Source: Vallitalea pronyensis
GTDB lineage: Bacteria > Bacillota > Clostridia > Lachnospirales > Vallitaleaceae
Direction: 5' to 3'
Length of the DNA: 64,000 nucleotides
NCBI RefSeq assembly: GCF_018141445.1
Contig: NZ_CP058649.1
Coordinates: forward strand, 3,553,001 to 3,617,000
Shown piece by piece: positions 21,220-30,911 of the stretch (position 1 is the first letter of the stretch; every line of letters begins with the position of its first letter). Position numbers and translations under genes: made by a program. The notes below the pieces were generated by a model. That model had not been told where the DNA came from and ran no database searches. It saw only the letters and a list, made by a program, of their open reading frames with translations.

Positions 21220-21507
21220 AAATTGCCTCCACATCTATCTTCATACATTTTTTTAAATTTGTCTTTGTTACCAGTTTTACCAAGCTTATAAAGATAATAC
21301 TAATTATAAGTCAATAAAAATTTTTTTCAACATATAATTGTATTTTTTTCTTAAGAATATCAAATAATAATATATATTAATGTTGATTGTGTAAAAAATA
21401 ATCCTATGAGATACTTTTATGATTAGACACTATTCAACTTATAAACCTGGTAAATATAATGACAATCTTTTAATTGACGTAGATTTTACCATTTTGGAGT
21501 GAAAAAT

Positions 21508-22467
21508 ATGATAAAAAAACTATTTGTATTGTTTATCATCACATGTCTCATTGCAAGTGGATGTGGGACGAAACAGGATGACAAGAAAAACACATCATTA
21601 GTCAGTAAATCGCTAAAATATCAACTTGTCAACATCACCGATGAGATCATTAAACTATTAGAAGATAAAGATTATATAAAATGCTATGATGAGTTGACAA
21701 ATTTTCATGAAAAAGCCAATGAAGTTGGTGTCTATTATGTTGCCGATAATGACCCTGATGCTGTTGATTTCAAATCATTAATTAATGAATTAAGTAAAAA
21801 CATTAGTAATGAAGCAGATAAACAGAAGATACAACAAGTTGCCATTGATGTAGAAAAGAGTCAAATTAAAATTTTGACAGAAATGGCTGGTGGTGGGAAA
21901 GAAGATGGGGAGCAAAAACAATCTGGTGGAGAACAAGATTCAAGTAAATCTAGTGGTGGCAGTTCCGGTGATAAAGAATCCTCTGAAAACGGGGACGATA
22001 TGAGTTCTGGCGGTGGTGACGCTCAACAACAAGAAAAAGACGCAGAAATTATTTTACCACAAGAAGAATTGTTAAAAAAGTATCCTGAACTACTGCTAAC
22101 AGATAATGATTTAGCTATACAGAATCGAGCATCTGATTTGTATAAGTATTGCAGTTACATTCTAACCAAAGAAGAAAATGATAAAAAATCAGGTTTAATT
22201 AAGCTGAAATATTATCTCTATAAAATTAAATACCTTGCTAAACTAGATAAATACCCAGATATAGGCAAATATCATGATAGTCTTAAAAGTGAATGGAATA
22301 TGGAATTTTCAAAAGCACAAAAAACCAGTGAAAAAGACGCTAAGATACTGAATTCCATCATTGATAACTTAGATAATCAAATTAGAGAAAAAAATGTTCC
22401 CGTTATTGAGATAACCAATGAATTGGCCGTTAAAGCTATTAATAACATTATTGATAAAACCAGTTAA
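21508..22467 (+). CDS. Putative lipoprotein with charged Gly/Ser-rich linker
   Basis: The 319-residue protein begins with a lipoprotein signal (FVLFIITCLIASGC), predicting lipid attachment to the Cys and location on the outer face of the membrane. Two helical, Lys/Asp-rich halves flank a low-complexity linker at about residues 130-175 rich in Gly, Ser, Glu, Lys and Gln. I recognise no named domain. ATG at 21508 is chosen since TTTTGGAG lies a suitable distance upstream, while GTG at 21499 overlaps it. It stands alone on the plus strand between minus-strand genes and is followed by a 185-bp palindromic element. Function unknown. Confidence 0.8.
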   Translation: MIKKLFVLFIITCLIASGCGTKQDDKKNTSLVSKSLKYQLVNITDEIIKLLEDKDYIKCYDELTNFHEKANEVGVYYVADNDPDAVDFKSLINELSKNISNEADKQKIQQVAIDVEKSQIKILTEMAGGGKEDGEQKQSGGEQDSSKSSGGSSGDKESSENGDDMSSGGGDAQQQEKDAEIILPQEELLKKYPELLLTDNDLAIQNRASDLYKYCSYILTKEENDKKSGLIKLKYYLYKIKYLAKLDKYPDIGKYHDSLKSEWNMEFSKAQKTSEKDAKILNSIIDNLDNQIREKNVPVIEITNELAVKAINNIIDKTS

Positions 22468-22473
22468 CGCTAA

Positions 22474-22658
22474 GGGGCTGTTTCATTAAAAGCAATTGTT
22501 GGCTAGAAGTTTTTGGTAACTATAAGAGGTTAAGCTTCTCAGGCCCTTAAACGTCCGTGTTTAGAGGGCTTGCGCTCCGCCGTCCATGGCTGCGCTTTAC
22601 GCTTAACCTCTTATAGTTGCCTACGATATTGACGTTATTTGCTTTTTAAGACAGCCCC
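22474..22658. repeat. Nested palindromic (MITE-like) element, 185 bp
   Basis: Outer arms GGGGCTGTTTCATTAAAAGC and the complement of GCTTTTTAAGACAGCCCC pair with two gaps. Inner arms at 22518-22535 and 22601-22618 form a perfect 18-bp stem (AACTATAAGAGGTTAAGC). The core 22541-22590 is GC-rich, unlike the surroundings, with GCCCTTAAACG facing CGTGTTTAGAGGGC. No coding capacity. It sits between convergent genes and could act as terminator in both directions. Outer arms match the element at 54926-55013. Confidence 0.8.
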
Positions 22659-22670
22659 CATTTATGGCTA

Positions 22671-23468
22671 TTAATGGGCAATAAATAGCGTTCCTATGGG
22701 CTTACCTTCAAATATCTTACCAATGACATGATGCATACCAGCATTGGCTATGATCATGTCTACCCCATGGTCCGTTGCAATTTGAGCCGCGCATATTTTG
22801 GTAGCCATACCACCTGTACCCACGCAGGAACCAACCCCACCAGCCATTTTTTCAATTTCTTCTGTTATTTCTTCTACTTCTGGTATATGCATGGCTTTAT
22901 TATTCTTGCGAGGGTCTTCACTATATAAACCATCAATATCAGATAGTAGTATCAGCAAGTCGGCGGTAATTAACGATCCAACAATAGCGGATAAAGTATC
23001 GTTATCCCCGTATACGATTTCTTCTGTAGCGACCGTATCGTTCTCATTAACAATGGGAATAACGCCCATCTTTAATAATGCATTGATAGTGTTTTGAGCA
23101 TTCTGACGGCGTACAGGGTGATCCATTAAATCTTTTGTGATGAGAATCTGAGCTACTTTTTGATTGTATTCACCAAATATTTTCTGATAGCACATCATAA
23201 GATTAGCTTGCCCAATAGCTGCAACTGCCTGTTTTTCTTCTATAAGAGAAGGTCGTTTCGTTAAATTCATAACTTTTGTTCCAACAGCAATAGCACCAGA
23301 ACTGACAAGAACAACTTCTTTCCCCATATTTTTTAAGTTGATAAGTTCTCGAATGAATTTTTCTAAACGTCCATAGTCTATTTCACCTGTCTCACAATGG
23401 GTGATGGATGAGGAACCTATTTTAATTACTATTTTTTTCTTGTTTATTAGATTTTCTCGAATTGTCAT
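22671..23468 (-). CDS. proB: Glutamate 5-kinase (short form without PUA domain)
   Basis: ProB phosphorylates glutamate at the gamma carboxyl, the first and feedback-inhibited step of proline synthesis. The amino-acid-kinase fold is clear: VIKIGSSSIT at the N-terminus, VSSGAIAVG, NENDTVATEE, and GTGGMATKICAA. At 265 residues it lacks the C-terminal PUA domain of about 100 residues in E. coli ProB; short forms are common in Clostridia. GGTGG lies 7 bases before ATG. A good promoter is at 23531-23559. Confidence 0.96.
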   Translation of the reverse strand: MTIRENLINKKKIVIKIGSSSITHCETGEIDYGRLEKFIRELINLKNMGKEVVLVSSGAIAVGTKVMNLTKRPSLIEEKQAVAAIGQANLMMCYQKIFGEYNQKVAQILITKDLMDHPVRRQNAQNTINALLKMGVIPIVNENDTVATEEIVYGDNDTLSAIVGSLITADLLILLSDIDGLYSEDPRKNNKAMHIPEVEEITEEIEKMAGGVGSCVGTGGMATKICAAQIATDHGVDMIIANAGMHHVIGKIFEGKPIGTLFIAH

Positions 23469-23530
23469 GTCTATTCCACCTACTCATGATTCATTAAATT
23501 AACATGTTAAAGTCACGTTAAACTTCTTAT

Positions 23531-23559
23531 ATTGTACATGACCTCTAAGGATTTATCAA
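23531..23559 (-). promoter_or_regulatory. Sigma-A promoter for proB
   Basis: TTGATA (23559-23554), 17-bp spacer, TACAAT (23536-23531) on the minus strand. Both hexamers match consensus at five of six positions. I see no T-box or proline leader between it and proB. Confidence 0.7.
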
Positions 23560-23661
23560 GAACAATTTTATGCTTCTAGATTTCTTATGCCCTTCAGGCA
23601 TTATTGGAAATATAATTTTTTAAATAAACTAAAATCAGGTTTTTAGATTAAATATAGAGGG

Positions 23662-23690
23662 TTCCATATCTATCCTTTTATTGTTATAAT
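23662..23690 (+). promoter_or_regulatory. Extended -10 promoter for carboxypeptidase gene
   Basis: TGTTATAAT at 23682-23690 is an extended -10 element with a perfect TATAAT. The -35 region (TTCCAT at 23662) is weak. The start codon lies 64 bp downstream. Confidence 0.6.
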
Positions 23691-23753
23691 AGAGAAAGTG
23701 GTATATGACCACACATGTCACAAAAGAATAAGAATATAATTGAGGTGATGACA

Positions 23754-25262
23754 ATGGATATGAAGGATGCCATTAAACAACTGAACGACATTGATAACAA
23801 GCTACATGCCATTAATCATGCACAGGCTATTATTTATTGGGATGCCGCTACTGGTGCTCCTAAAAACAGTGTTGAAGGAAGAGCCAATACACTCTCTATT
23901 TTAACTGGGGAATATTATCAAACCCTTGTAAACGAAACATTTGATAATCTATTAAAGGAATTGGCAGAGCAGAAAGATGCACTAGATTTCGTTACATTAC
24001 GAAAGGTAGAAGAATTTCGCAATGAATACGACAAAATAGCTAAAATTCCTGTTGATATGTATAAAGCTTATACGGCAGATCAAGCAAAAGCTAGTGTGGC
24101 ATGGGAAGAAGCTAAAGAAAAAAGTGATTTCTCCATCTTTGCACCCCATCTGGAGAAACTCGTTGACTATAATAAAAAATTCATTGAATATCGAGGATTT
24201 CAAAAACACCCCTATAATACTTTGTTAGGTGATTATGAAAAGAATCTAACGACAGATGAATTGGACGAGTTCTTTAGTGAATTAAAACATACCATCGTTC
24301 CTTTGGTGACTAAAATCAATGCATCCCATGTAAAGGTCAATAATGACTTTACAAAACTTAGCTATCCTATTGATAAACAAGAAGCACTTAATAAAGATTT
24401 ATTAAAAGCTATTGGCTTTGACATGGATTCCGGCATCATGGCTAAGAGTGTTCACCCGTTCACAACAAATTTTAATCGTCATGATGTACGTGTTACGACA
24501 CGCTATTTTGAACATAATCCTTTTTCTGCTATTTATAGTACCATTCATGAAGGTGGACATGGTATCTACGAGCAAAATATTGGTGAAGCATTGGATTTTT
24601 CAACACTTGGAACAGGAACATCCATGGGTATTCATGAATCTCAATCTCGCTTTTTTGAAAATATTATAGGACGCTCCTATCCTTTTATGGCTTATTTCTT
24701 CCCTATTTTTAAAGAAGCATTTCCAGAAAACTTAAAAGACCTATCTTTATATGATTTCTACCTTGCTGTGAATAAATCGGAACAATCACTTATACGTATT
24801 GAAGCAGATGAATTAACATATTCATTGCACATTATGATTCGTTATGAAATTGAAAAACTGCTCATCGAAAACAAGGTACTTGTTAAGGATTTGCCCGCTT
24901 TATGGAATAAAAAATATGAGGAATATATGGGGCTTATACCTGAAAATGATGCTGAAGGTGTGTTACAAGATGTCCATTGGTCAGAAGGTTTATTTGGTTA
25001 TTTCCCATCTTATGCTTTAGGTAGTGCTTATGCTTCCCAATTTGCTCATGCTATGCGTAAAGAGTTTGATTTATCGGAAGACCTTAAAAAAGGTGATTTT
25101 TCTAGGATCAAAGATTGGTTAAGAACCCATATTCATCAACATGGTCGTCTGCTCAATCCATCAGAGATCATAGAAAAAACAACAGGTGAACCTTTTAACC
25201 CCAAATATTATACCGAATATCTTAAAGAAAAATACAGTGAAATCTATAAATTAAAAGATTAA
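23754..25262 (+). CDS. M32 family metallocarboxypeptidase (Taq type)
   Basis: This 502-residue zinc carboxypeptidase removes C-terminal residues from peptides in the cytoplasm. The zinc motif HEGGH is at residues 265-269 within TIHEGGHGIYEQNIG, and the third ligand lies in GIHESQSRFFEN. Other family features are DVRVTTRYFEHNPFSAIYS and HIHQHGRLLNPSEI near the end. Length matches the family. ATG at 23754 is chosen because GAGGTG ends 6 bp before it; earlier in-frame starts precede that site. Monocistronic, with its own promoter and terminator. Confidence 0.95.
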   Translation: MDMKDAIKQLNDIDNKLHAINHAQAIIYWDAATGAPKNSVEGRANTLSILTGEYYQTLVNETFDNLLKELAEQKDALDFVTLRKVEEFRNEYDKIAKIPVDMYKAYTADQAKASVAWEEAKEKSDFSIFAPHLEKLVDYNKKFIEYRGFQKHPYNTLLGDYEKNLTTDELDEFFSELKHTIVPLVTKINASHVKVNNDFTKLSYPIDKQEALNKDLLKAIGFDMDSGIMAKSVHPFTTNFNRHDVRVTTRYFEHNPFSAIYSTIHEGGHGIYEQNIGEALDFSTLGTGTSMGIHESQSRFFENIIGRSYPFMAYFFPIFKEAFPENLKDLSLYDFYLAVNKSEQSLIRIEADELTYSLHIMIRYEIEKLLIENKVLVKDLPALWNKKYEEYMGLIPENDAEGVLQDVHWSEGLFGYFPSYALGSAYASQFAHAMRKEFDLSEDLKKGDFSRIKDWLRTHIHQHGRLLNPSEIIEKTTGEPFNPKYYTEYLKEKYSEIYKLKD

Positions 25263-25270
25263 CATGATGA

Positions 25271-25307
25271 GGGTCCAGTTATACAAGTTATCGTATACAC
25301 TGGACCC
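25271..25307. terminator. Bidirectional terminator hairpin
   Basis: GGGTCCAGT and ACTGGACCC form a 9-bp stem extended inward by TATAC/GTATA. It lies between the convergent carboxypeptidase and COG2509 flavoprotein genes. Confidence 0.85.
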
Positions 25308-25323
25308 TTACTTATATGATGGG

Positions 25324-26904
25324 TTATTTATTATGAACAATAGCTTCCGCAACTTTTATACCATCCATAGCAGCTGACATAATACCACCAGCATAACCAG
25401 CACCTTCTCCACAGGGATATAAGCCTCGAATATTGCTCATGTAGATGTCATCTCTGAGGATACGGATAGGTGATGATGATCTGGTTTCTACTCCTGATAA
25501 GATAGCATCCCCTCTGCCAAAGCCTGGAATTTTTTTATCAAAAGCCTGTATGCCTTCTTGAATAGCATCACAAACATAGGGTGGTAAACATTCCCGTAAA
25601 TTAGCTAGCTTATATCGTCCTACGCTAGGTTGTATCTCCCCTAGCTCGGTGGATGGTCGATTCACCATAAAATCACCTGCTAATTGGACAGGTATATGAT
25701 AATTTCTTCCACCTGCATCAAATGCCAAGGACTCCCATTTTCTTTGAAACGTTACACCAGCTAATACATCATCTTCTGGAAAATCATCAGGTGTTACATT
25801 CACTAATAATGCACTGTTGGCATTGGCTTCATCTCTTAAATAATTACTCATACCATTGGTTACAACGTGACCAAGCTCTGAACTTGCATTCACCACGTAC
25901 CCTCCTGGACACATACAGAAGGAGTATACCCCTCGTCCATTTAGACAATGATGGGATAACTTATAGTCTGCAACAGGTAAAGCTTTATGCTGGTAATAGT
26001 CACCATACTGTTGTTTATTAATCATGATTTGAGGATGTTCAATGCGAAGACCTATAGCAAATGGCTTTTTTTCCATGGCAACTTTCATGTCTTTTAGCAT
26101 ACGAAATGTATCTCTAGCACTATGCCCGATAGCCAGGACCACATGTTGGGTGCTAATCACTTCTGAGTCATTAACTTGAACACCTGTTATGGCTTCATTT
26201 TCAATCACAAGTGAGGTTACAAGACTATGAAAACGTACTTCCCCACCCAATCCGATAATTTTTTCACGCATGTTCTGAACAACTTCACGTAGATAGTCTG
26301 TTCCAATGTGAGGTTTACTATCAAATAGAATCTCTTTTGGTGCACCAGCGGCTACAAATTCTTCGAGTACTTTCTGATTACGCTTGTATTTGTCTTTAAC
26401 CATGGTATTCAGTTTACCATCTGAAAAAGTACCTGCACCACCTTCCCCGAACTGTACATTGGATGAGATGGATAGTTCACCTGTGTTAAAATAGGTTTGT
26501 ACATCTTTTACCCGTTGATTAACTTCTTCTCCTCGCTCTAATAGAATTGGTCGTAAACCTTGCTCTGCCAGAATAAGTCCACAAAAAAGTCCTGCCGGTC
26601 CTGTTCCGATAACTACTGGACGGTCATCTAATTGACATAATGCATGTGGAAATTGATAGCTTGTTGGTTTTGTTGTCATTAACGTTTTTTTGCTACGTGC
26701 CAAAAGAGCTTCTTCCTCTTTCACCTTTACATCTACGGTATAGACGATTCTAATATCGTTCTTCTTCCTTGCATCGATAGATTTCTTAACAACGCTATAA
26801 TCCAATAACTGATTGTCTTTTACATGGAGCACCTTAAGAATTTTTCTCTTAATGTCCCCTTTTTTATGATCAAGTCTAAACTTTAACTGTTGTAATCTAA
26901 TCAT
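25324..26904 (-). CDS. NAD(P)/FAD-dependent dehydrogenase, COG2509-like
   Basis: The 526-residue flavoprotein has an N-terminal 80-residue domain of its own (RLQQLKFRLDHKKGDIKRKI), then an FAD motif VVIGTGPAGLFCGLILAEQG near residue 95, FGEGGAGTFSDGKLN, a second dinucleotide region VVLAIGHSARDTF, and a C-terminal FAD loop PCGEGAGYAGGIMSAA. This is the layout of uncharacterised FAD-dependent dehydrogenases (COG2509), often said to be NAD(FAD)-utilising. Reaction and substrate are not established. It is followed on the same strand by no close gene and preceded by the HI0933-like flavoprotein 52 bp upstream, which suggests one operon. Confidence 0.9.
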   Translation of the reverse strand: MIRLQQLKFRLDHKKGDIKRKILKVLHVKDNQLLDYSVVKKSIDARKKNDIRIVYTVDVKVKEEEALLARSKKTLMTTKPTSYQFPHALCQLDDRPVVIGTGPAGLFCGLILAEQGLRPILLERGEEVNQRVKDVQTYFNTGELSISSNVQFGEGGAGTFSDGKLNTMVKDKYKRNQKVLEEFVAAGAPKEILFDSKPHIGTDYLREVVQNMREKIIGLGGEVRFHSLVTSLVIENEAITGVQVNDSEVISTQHVVLAIGHSARDTFRMLKDMKVAMEKKPFAIGLRIEHPQIMINKQQYGDYYQHKALPVADYKLSHHCLNGRGVYSFCMCPGGYVVNASSELGHVVTNGMSNYLRDEANANSALLVNVTPDDFPEDDVLAGVTFQRKWESLAFDAGGRNYHIPVQLAGDFMVNRPSTELGEIQPSVGRYKLANLRECLPPYVCDAIQEGIQAFDKKIPGFGRGDAILSGVETRSSSPIRILRDDIYMSNIRGLYPCGEGAGYAGGIMSAAMDGIKVAEAIVHNK

Positions 26905-26956
26905 GATATGTCCTTTCTAAAACACAATCTTAATACTATTTCTCTACCTTATCCAT

Positions 26957-28189
26957 TTATGACTGACTAGCTCCAACTGCCGCAACATAACCTGAACTCC
27001 ATGCCCATTGCAGATTATAGCCTCCACAGTCCCCATCCACATCTAATAGTTCACCACAATAATAGATACCTGGCATTTTATTGGATTCTAGTGTTTGATG
27101 ATCGATCTCGGTGGTCTTAACACCGCCAGCCGTAACTTGAGATTGATTCCATTGATGGGTGCCATGAATATGCAGTTTTAGCCCTTTCAACCATATAACC
27201 AGATTCTGTCGTTCTTGCTTACTTATATCTGCTGCTTTTTTATTAGGCGCTATACCTGTTTCTTTTAATAGGACAGGTATCATCCGTTTATTGATGAAAC
27301 CAATGAAGTTATCTTGTATAGTTTTGTACGGCATACCCGTCAAACGCTCGATTAGGGCTTTATCCAACTCTTTTTTTGATAAGTCACTCATCAAATCAAG
27401 GGATAAATAGACGTTTTTATTATTGTTTATCCTATCCGATGCAATACGGCTTACTTGTAAAATAGGAGGACCGGATACACCATAGTCCGTAAAAAGTATC
27501 TCGCCATATTCCTCTCGTAATATATGATCTCTCTCATCTAAAATACTAGCTTTTCCTGTAATCTTGACACCTTTTAATTGTTTCAAAAAAGGTGCATCTG
27601 ATTTTAATTGAACCAAAGAAGGTATTGGTCTAATCACTGTATGTCCCATAGCTTTTGCCAATTCATATCCTGTGCCATTAGAACCCAAATCAGGGGTGGA
27701 TTTACCTCCTGTTGCTAGAATAATCTTATGACCGTAATACTTATTATTTTGCTTAGTATACACGACAAACTGCTTATTTTGTTCAATTTTAATCACTTCT
27801 TCGTCACATAGGACTGTCACCTTTAACCTTTCTACTTCATGACGCAGAACATCCAATACGGATCCGGCTTGTAATGATCTGGGGTATACTTTTCCAGATG
27901 CTGTAATGGTCGGATGGATGCCAAGCTCTTGAAAAAAAGACATGGTGTCTGTTACATTAAATGCCTTTAATATCCCTTCTATGAATGTATGATGACCTCC
28001 ATGAAAACACTTATACGTACAGTGAACATTGGTCATGTTGCAACGTCCATTACCTGTTGCTAATATTTTTTTGCCTACTCTATCTTTTCTTTCCAATAAG
28101 GTAACCTTAGCACCACGTCGTGCAGCCACAATAGCTGCCATCAACCCAGAAGCCCCACCACCTATAATTATTATTTTATTTTTAGCCAT
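26957..28189 (-). CDS. HI0933-like/BaiN-type flavoprotein
   Basis: The 410-residue protein has an N-terminal FAD motif IIIGGGASGLMAAIVAARRGA, then VGKKILATGNGRCNMTN, which is diagnostic of the HI0933/YhiN family, FTDYGVSGPPILQ in the middle, and the C-terminal GGYNLQWAWSSGYVAA. One Clostridium member (BaiN) reduces bile-acid intermediates; most have unknown substrates, so no substrate is claimed. ATG at 28189 follows GAGG with a 7-base gap. TTG at 28192 is less likely. Confidence 0.92.
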   Translation of the reverse strand: MAKNKIIIIGGGASGLMAAIVAARRGAKVTLLERKDRVGKKILATGNGRCNMTNVHCTYKCFHGGHHTFIEGILKAFNVTDTMSFFQELGIHPTITASGKVYPRSLQAGSVLDVLRHEVERLKVTVLCDEEVIKIEQNKQFVVYTKQNNKYYGHKIILATGGKSTPDLGSNGTGYELAKAMGHTVIRPIPSLVQLKSDAPFLKQLKGVKITGKASILDERDHILREEYGEILFTDYGVSGPPILQVSRIASDRINNNKNVYLSLDLMSDLSKKELDKALIERLTGMPYKTIQDNFIGFINKRMIPVLLKETGIAPNKKAADISKQERQNLVIWLKGLKLHIHGTHQWNQSQVTAGGVKTTEIDHQTLESNKMPGIYYCGELLDVDGDCGGYNLQWAWSSGYVAAVGASQS

Positions 28190-28262
28190 CAAAAAACCTC
28201 ACATTATATAATAAACCCATTTTATAGGATTTATGATATGAATGCAAGGCTTTCTTCCAGTG

Positions 28263-30728
28263 TTAGGACCTTCCATGGATTTTTTTAATCATTAGCAAGC
28301 TTCTAAAAAATTTAATACCTTTTATCAGGCGCTTTTTCTTGTTGGCAATGGCAACAATGAACTCTCCTATTTCATCGGTAAACAGCCCTTGACTTAGATT
28401 TACTAAACATCGAATGGGCGTCTCCCATAACATGTTCTGCATCATTTCACTGGTCATTTCATCTTTAATGGTGTGCTCAATATGATTTTCATACATCTTT
28501 ACAATAAAAGAAACCATGTATTTACCAAGATTATTCTTAATATCAATGAGTCTTGAATTCATGGTAAATGGGGTTTCAATGGTGTCTTTGATAGGATGTC
28601 CATATAACAATTTAAACTCTGCCGCACTCACTCTATTCATACTGTCATCCTGAGCATAATAACTGGGTAGCAATTCTTTTATTTGATTTTTCTCTTCATT
28701 ATATTGAGAAGTTGATTGTATTTCTAATGAAGCCTGTAGGCGAAGATCACGTGATGATGCACCTACTAATATGTCAAAAATTCCAGATTCCACACACCAA
28801 TCTTTCATTTCTACATTATAGTATGCAAAATCACGCTTATGTAAAGTCATGACCACTTCTTTTGTTTGGTTAGGTAATAAACTCATTTTATGAAATCCTT
28901 TTAATTCTTTTTCGGGTCTAAAAATACTAGATACTCTATCTTTTATGTACAGCTGAACAACTTCTTTTCCCTCCACCAAACCTGTGTTTGTCACTTTAAA
29001 TGTTACTGTTAAACCTTCTGTATCTTTTATTTTCTGCTGACTTAACCTTAAATCAGTGTATACAAATGTCGTGTAACTTAATCCATGTCCAAAGGGGTAT
29101 AACACATCGATAGATGCCGTATCGTAATAACGATAGCCCACATAGATACCTTCTCGATACTGCACCTGTTGTTTATATTTTGGAAAGTTACGGTAGGTAG
29201 GATTATCCTTTAATCTTAGTGGAAAAGTTTCCGTCAGTTTGCCAGAAGGATTAATATCTCCATATAAAATGTTAGCAATAGCGTATCCACCCCCTTGACC
29301 AGGCAGATAACATGCTAAAATAGCTTTTACCCTATCTACCCAGGGCATTTCAACTGGACCGCCATTCATTAATATCACGACAATGTTTGTATTAACTTGA
29401 CTGATTTCAAGTATTAATTGACGGTGGGGCTCAGGTAGTGCCATATCTTTACGGTCAATACCTTCTGATTGACAACTTTCAGGGGTACCAATAAATAATA
29501 AAGCTATATCTGATTTCCTTGCTAAATCCGTGGCTTCATGAATTAATTGAGGATCAAGTAAATGATCATGGGTATGATAGCCTTTAGCATAGGTAACAGT
29601 TGTTGTTCCTGTTATTTTAACAATTTGTTCATAAGCATTATCAATCCTTGTTGGATTAATACGTGAACTCCCTAATCCTTGATACATAGGCTTTAAGGCA
29701 TACTCACCAATAATAGCTACTTGACATGTTTTGGATAAAGGCAATATGTGGTCTTTGTTTTTTAGTAAGACCAAGGACTCACAAGCAATATGTCTAGCTA
29801 TGTGATGATGTTCTTGTCGATCATAGGCCGTTTCTTGATGAATAGATAATGCATCATACCCCTTCAGTATGCGTTTAACCGTTTTATCGAGAACGTCCTC
29901 TTTTAAGTTTTTTTTCTTCACTGCCATGACAATTTTTTTATTATTTTTTCCACAGCTTGAGGGCATCTCAATATCGGCACCCGCCATAAGACCTTTAACG
30001 CGGTCGTTAATGGCTCCCCAATCGCTTATAACAATACCTTCAAAACCCCATTCATTTCTTAGAATGTCTTTAAGCAGGTATTGATTTTCACACATGAATT
30101 CGCCATTAACCCTATTAAAAGCCCCTAATATGGACCAAGGCTTCGCTGTTTTGACGATATGTTCAAAAGCTGATAGGTATATTTCTCGAAGTGTACGTTC
30201 ATCAAGGATTGTATCTAATGTCATTCTGTTTTTCTCTTGATTGTTTGCTACGAAGTGATTGAGACATGCACCAACATGGTGACTCTGTAAGCCTTGTACA
30301 AATGCAGATGCTAACTCTCCTGTAAGATATGGGTCTTCTGAATAGTATTCATAATTACGGCCGCATAAAGGTGATCTTTTTATATTTACACCTGGACCTA
30401 ACAAAACTGATACATGTTCAGTTTGGCACTCTCTACCTATATAATCCCCCATAAGATAGAGCAGCTCTTTATCAAAGCTACATGCAACTGTACTTGCAGT
30501 TGGGTAACACGTGGATTTGACTGATTCTGTAAAACCAAGGGGATCAAGCAAATTTTTTTGTTTTCTTAAACCATGTGAACCGTCACTCATCATAATTGAT
30601 GGTATCCCTAACCGATCAATATTTTGTGTCTCCCAATAATTCTTTCCTGAACATAAGCTAGCCTTTTCTTCAAGTGTCATAGCTTGTATCAGCTTTTCAA
30701 TATTGCTACTTACACTGCCTTTTTCCAT
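28263..30728 (-). CDS. Beta-glucosidase, GH3
   Basis: This 821-residue enzyme has the usual GH3 order. The N-terminal barrel (about 1-290) holds the nucleophile D236 in VISDWGA and the substrate-binding KR-H motif (GVNIKRSPLCGRNYEY, ACLNHFVANNQE). Then comes the alpha/beta sandwich (about 310-520) and a fibronectin-III-like domain (PFGHGLSYTTF, VVMTLHKRDFAYYN). After that is an extra tail of about 140 residues, helical and basic, without a known domain. No signal peptide, so it acts inside the cell on imported beta-glucosides. ATG at 30728 follows GGAGGG; the longer frame begins upstream of that site. Confidence 0.94.
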   Translation of the reverse strand: MEKGSVSSNIEKLIQAMTLEEKASLCSGKNYWETQNIDRLGIPSIMMSDGSHGLRKQKNLLDPLGFTESVKSTCYPTASTVACSFDKELLYLMGDYIGRECQTEHVSVLLGPGVNIKRSPLCGRNYEYYSEDPYLTGELASAFVQGLQSHHVGACLNHFVANNQEKNRMTLDTILDERTLREIYLSAFEHIVKTAKPWSILGAFNRVNGEFMCENQYLLKDILRNEWGFEGIVISDWGAINDRVKGLMAGADIEMPSSCGKNNKKIVMAVKKKNLKEDVLDKTVKRILKGYDALSIHQETAYDRQEHHHIARHIACESLVLLKNKDHILPLSKTCQVAIIGEYALKPMYQGLGSSRINPTRIDNAYEQIVKITGTTTVTYAKGYHTHDHLLDPQLIHEATDLARKSDIALLFIGTPESCQSEGIDRKDMALPEPHRQLILEISQVNTNIVVILMNGGPVEMPWVDRVKAILACYLPGQGGGYAIANILYGDINPSGKLTETFPLRLKDNPTYRNFPKYKQQVQYREGIYVGYRYYDTASIDVLYPFGHGLSYTTFVYTDLRLSQQKIKDTEGLTVTFKVTNTGLVEGKEVVQLYIKDRVSSIFRPEKELKGFHKMSLLPNQTKEVVMTLHKRDFAYYNVEMKDWCVESGIFDILVGASSRDLRLQASLEIQSTSQYNEEKNQIKELLPSYYAQDDSMNRVSAAEFKLLYGHPIKDTIETPFTMNSRLIDIKNNLGKYMVSFIVKMYENHIEHTIKDEMTSEMMQNMLWETPIRCLVNLSQGLFTDEIGEFIVAIANKKKRLIKGIKFFRSLLMIKKIHGRS

Positions 30729-30856
30729 CCTAATCCCTCCGTTTGCAGGTTTAAGTGCAGTCAAATATTGATAAGCTTCTGTCCATATTTCCTATTCTGT
30801 TTATTAAGTTTATCATATTTAATAATTCATGTAAAGATAGTGTAATTGGCCTACAA

Positions 30857-30906
30857 AAGGGACTAAATACCCTAGCCACTACCATGCTTAGGTCATAAAG
30901 TCCCTT
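30857..30906. terminator. Terminator after the BofC-like gene
   Basis: AAGGGACT and AGTCCCTT form an 8-bp stem around a 34-base loop with further pairing. T-runs occur on both sides, so it can act on both strands. It lies just past the minus-strand stop codon at 30912. Confidence 0.75.
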
Positions 30907-30911
30907 CTTTT

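Noticed and set aside
22474..22658. Insertion sequence with transposase
   Set aside because: The inverted repeat is only 185 bp and has no coding capacity; no transposase occurs in the window.
23469..23753. T-box or attenuator ahead of proB
   Set aside because: A normal sigma-A promoter is present about 63 bp before the start codon, with no room or motif for a T-box.
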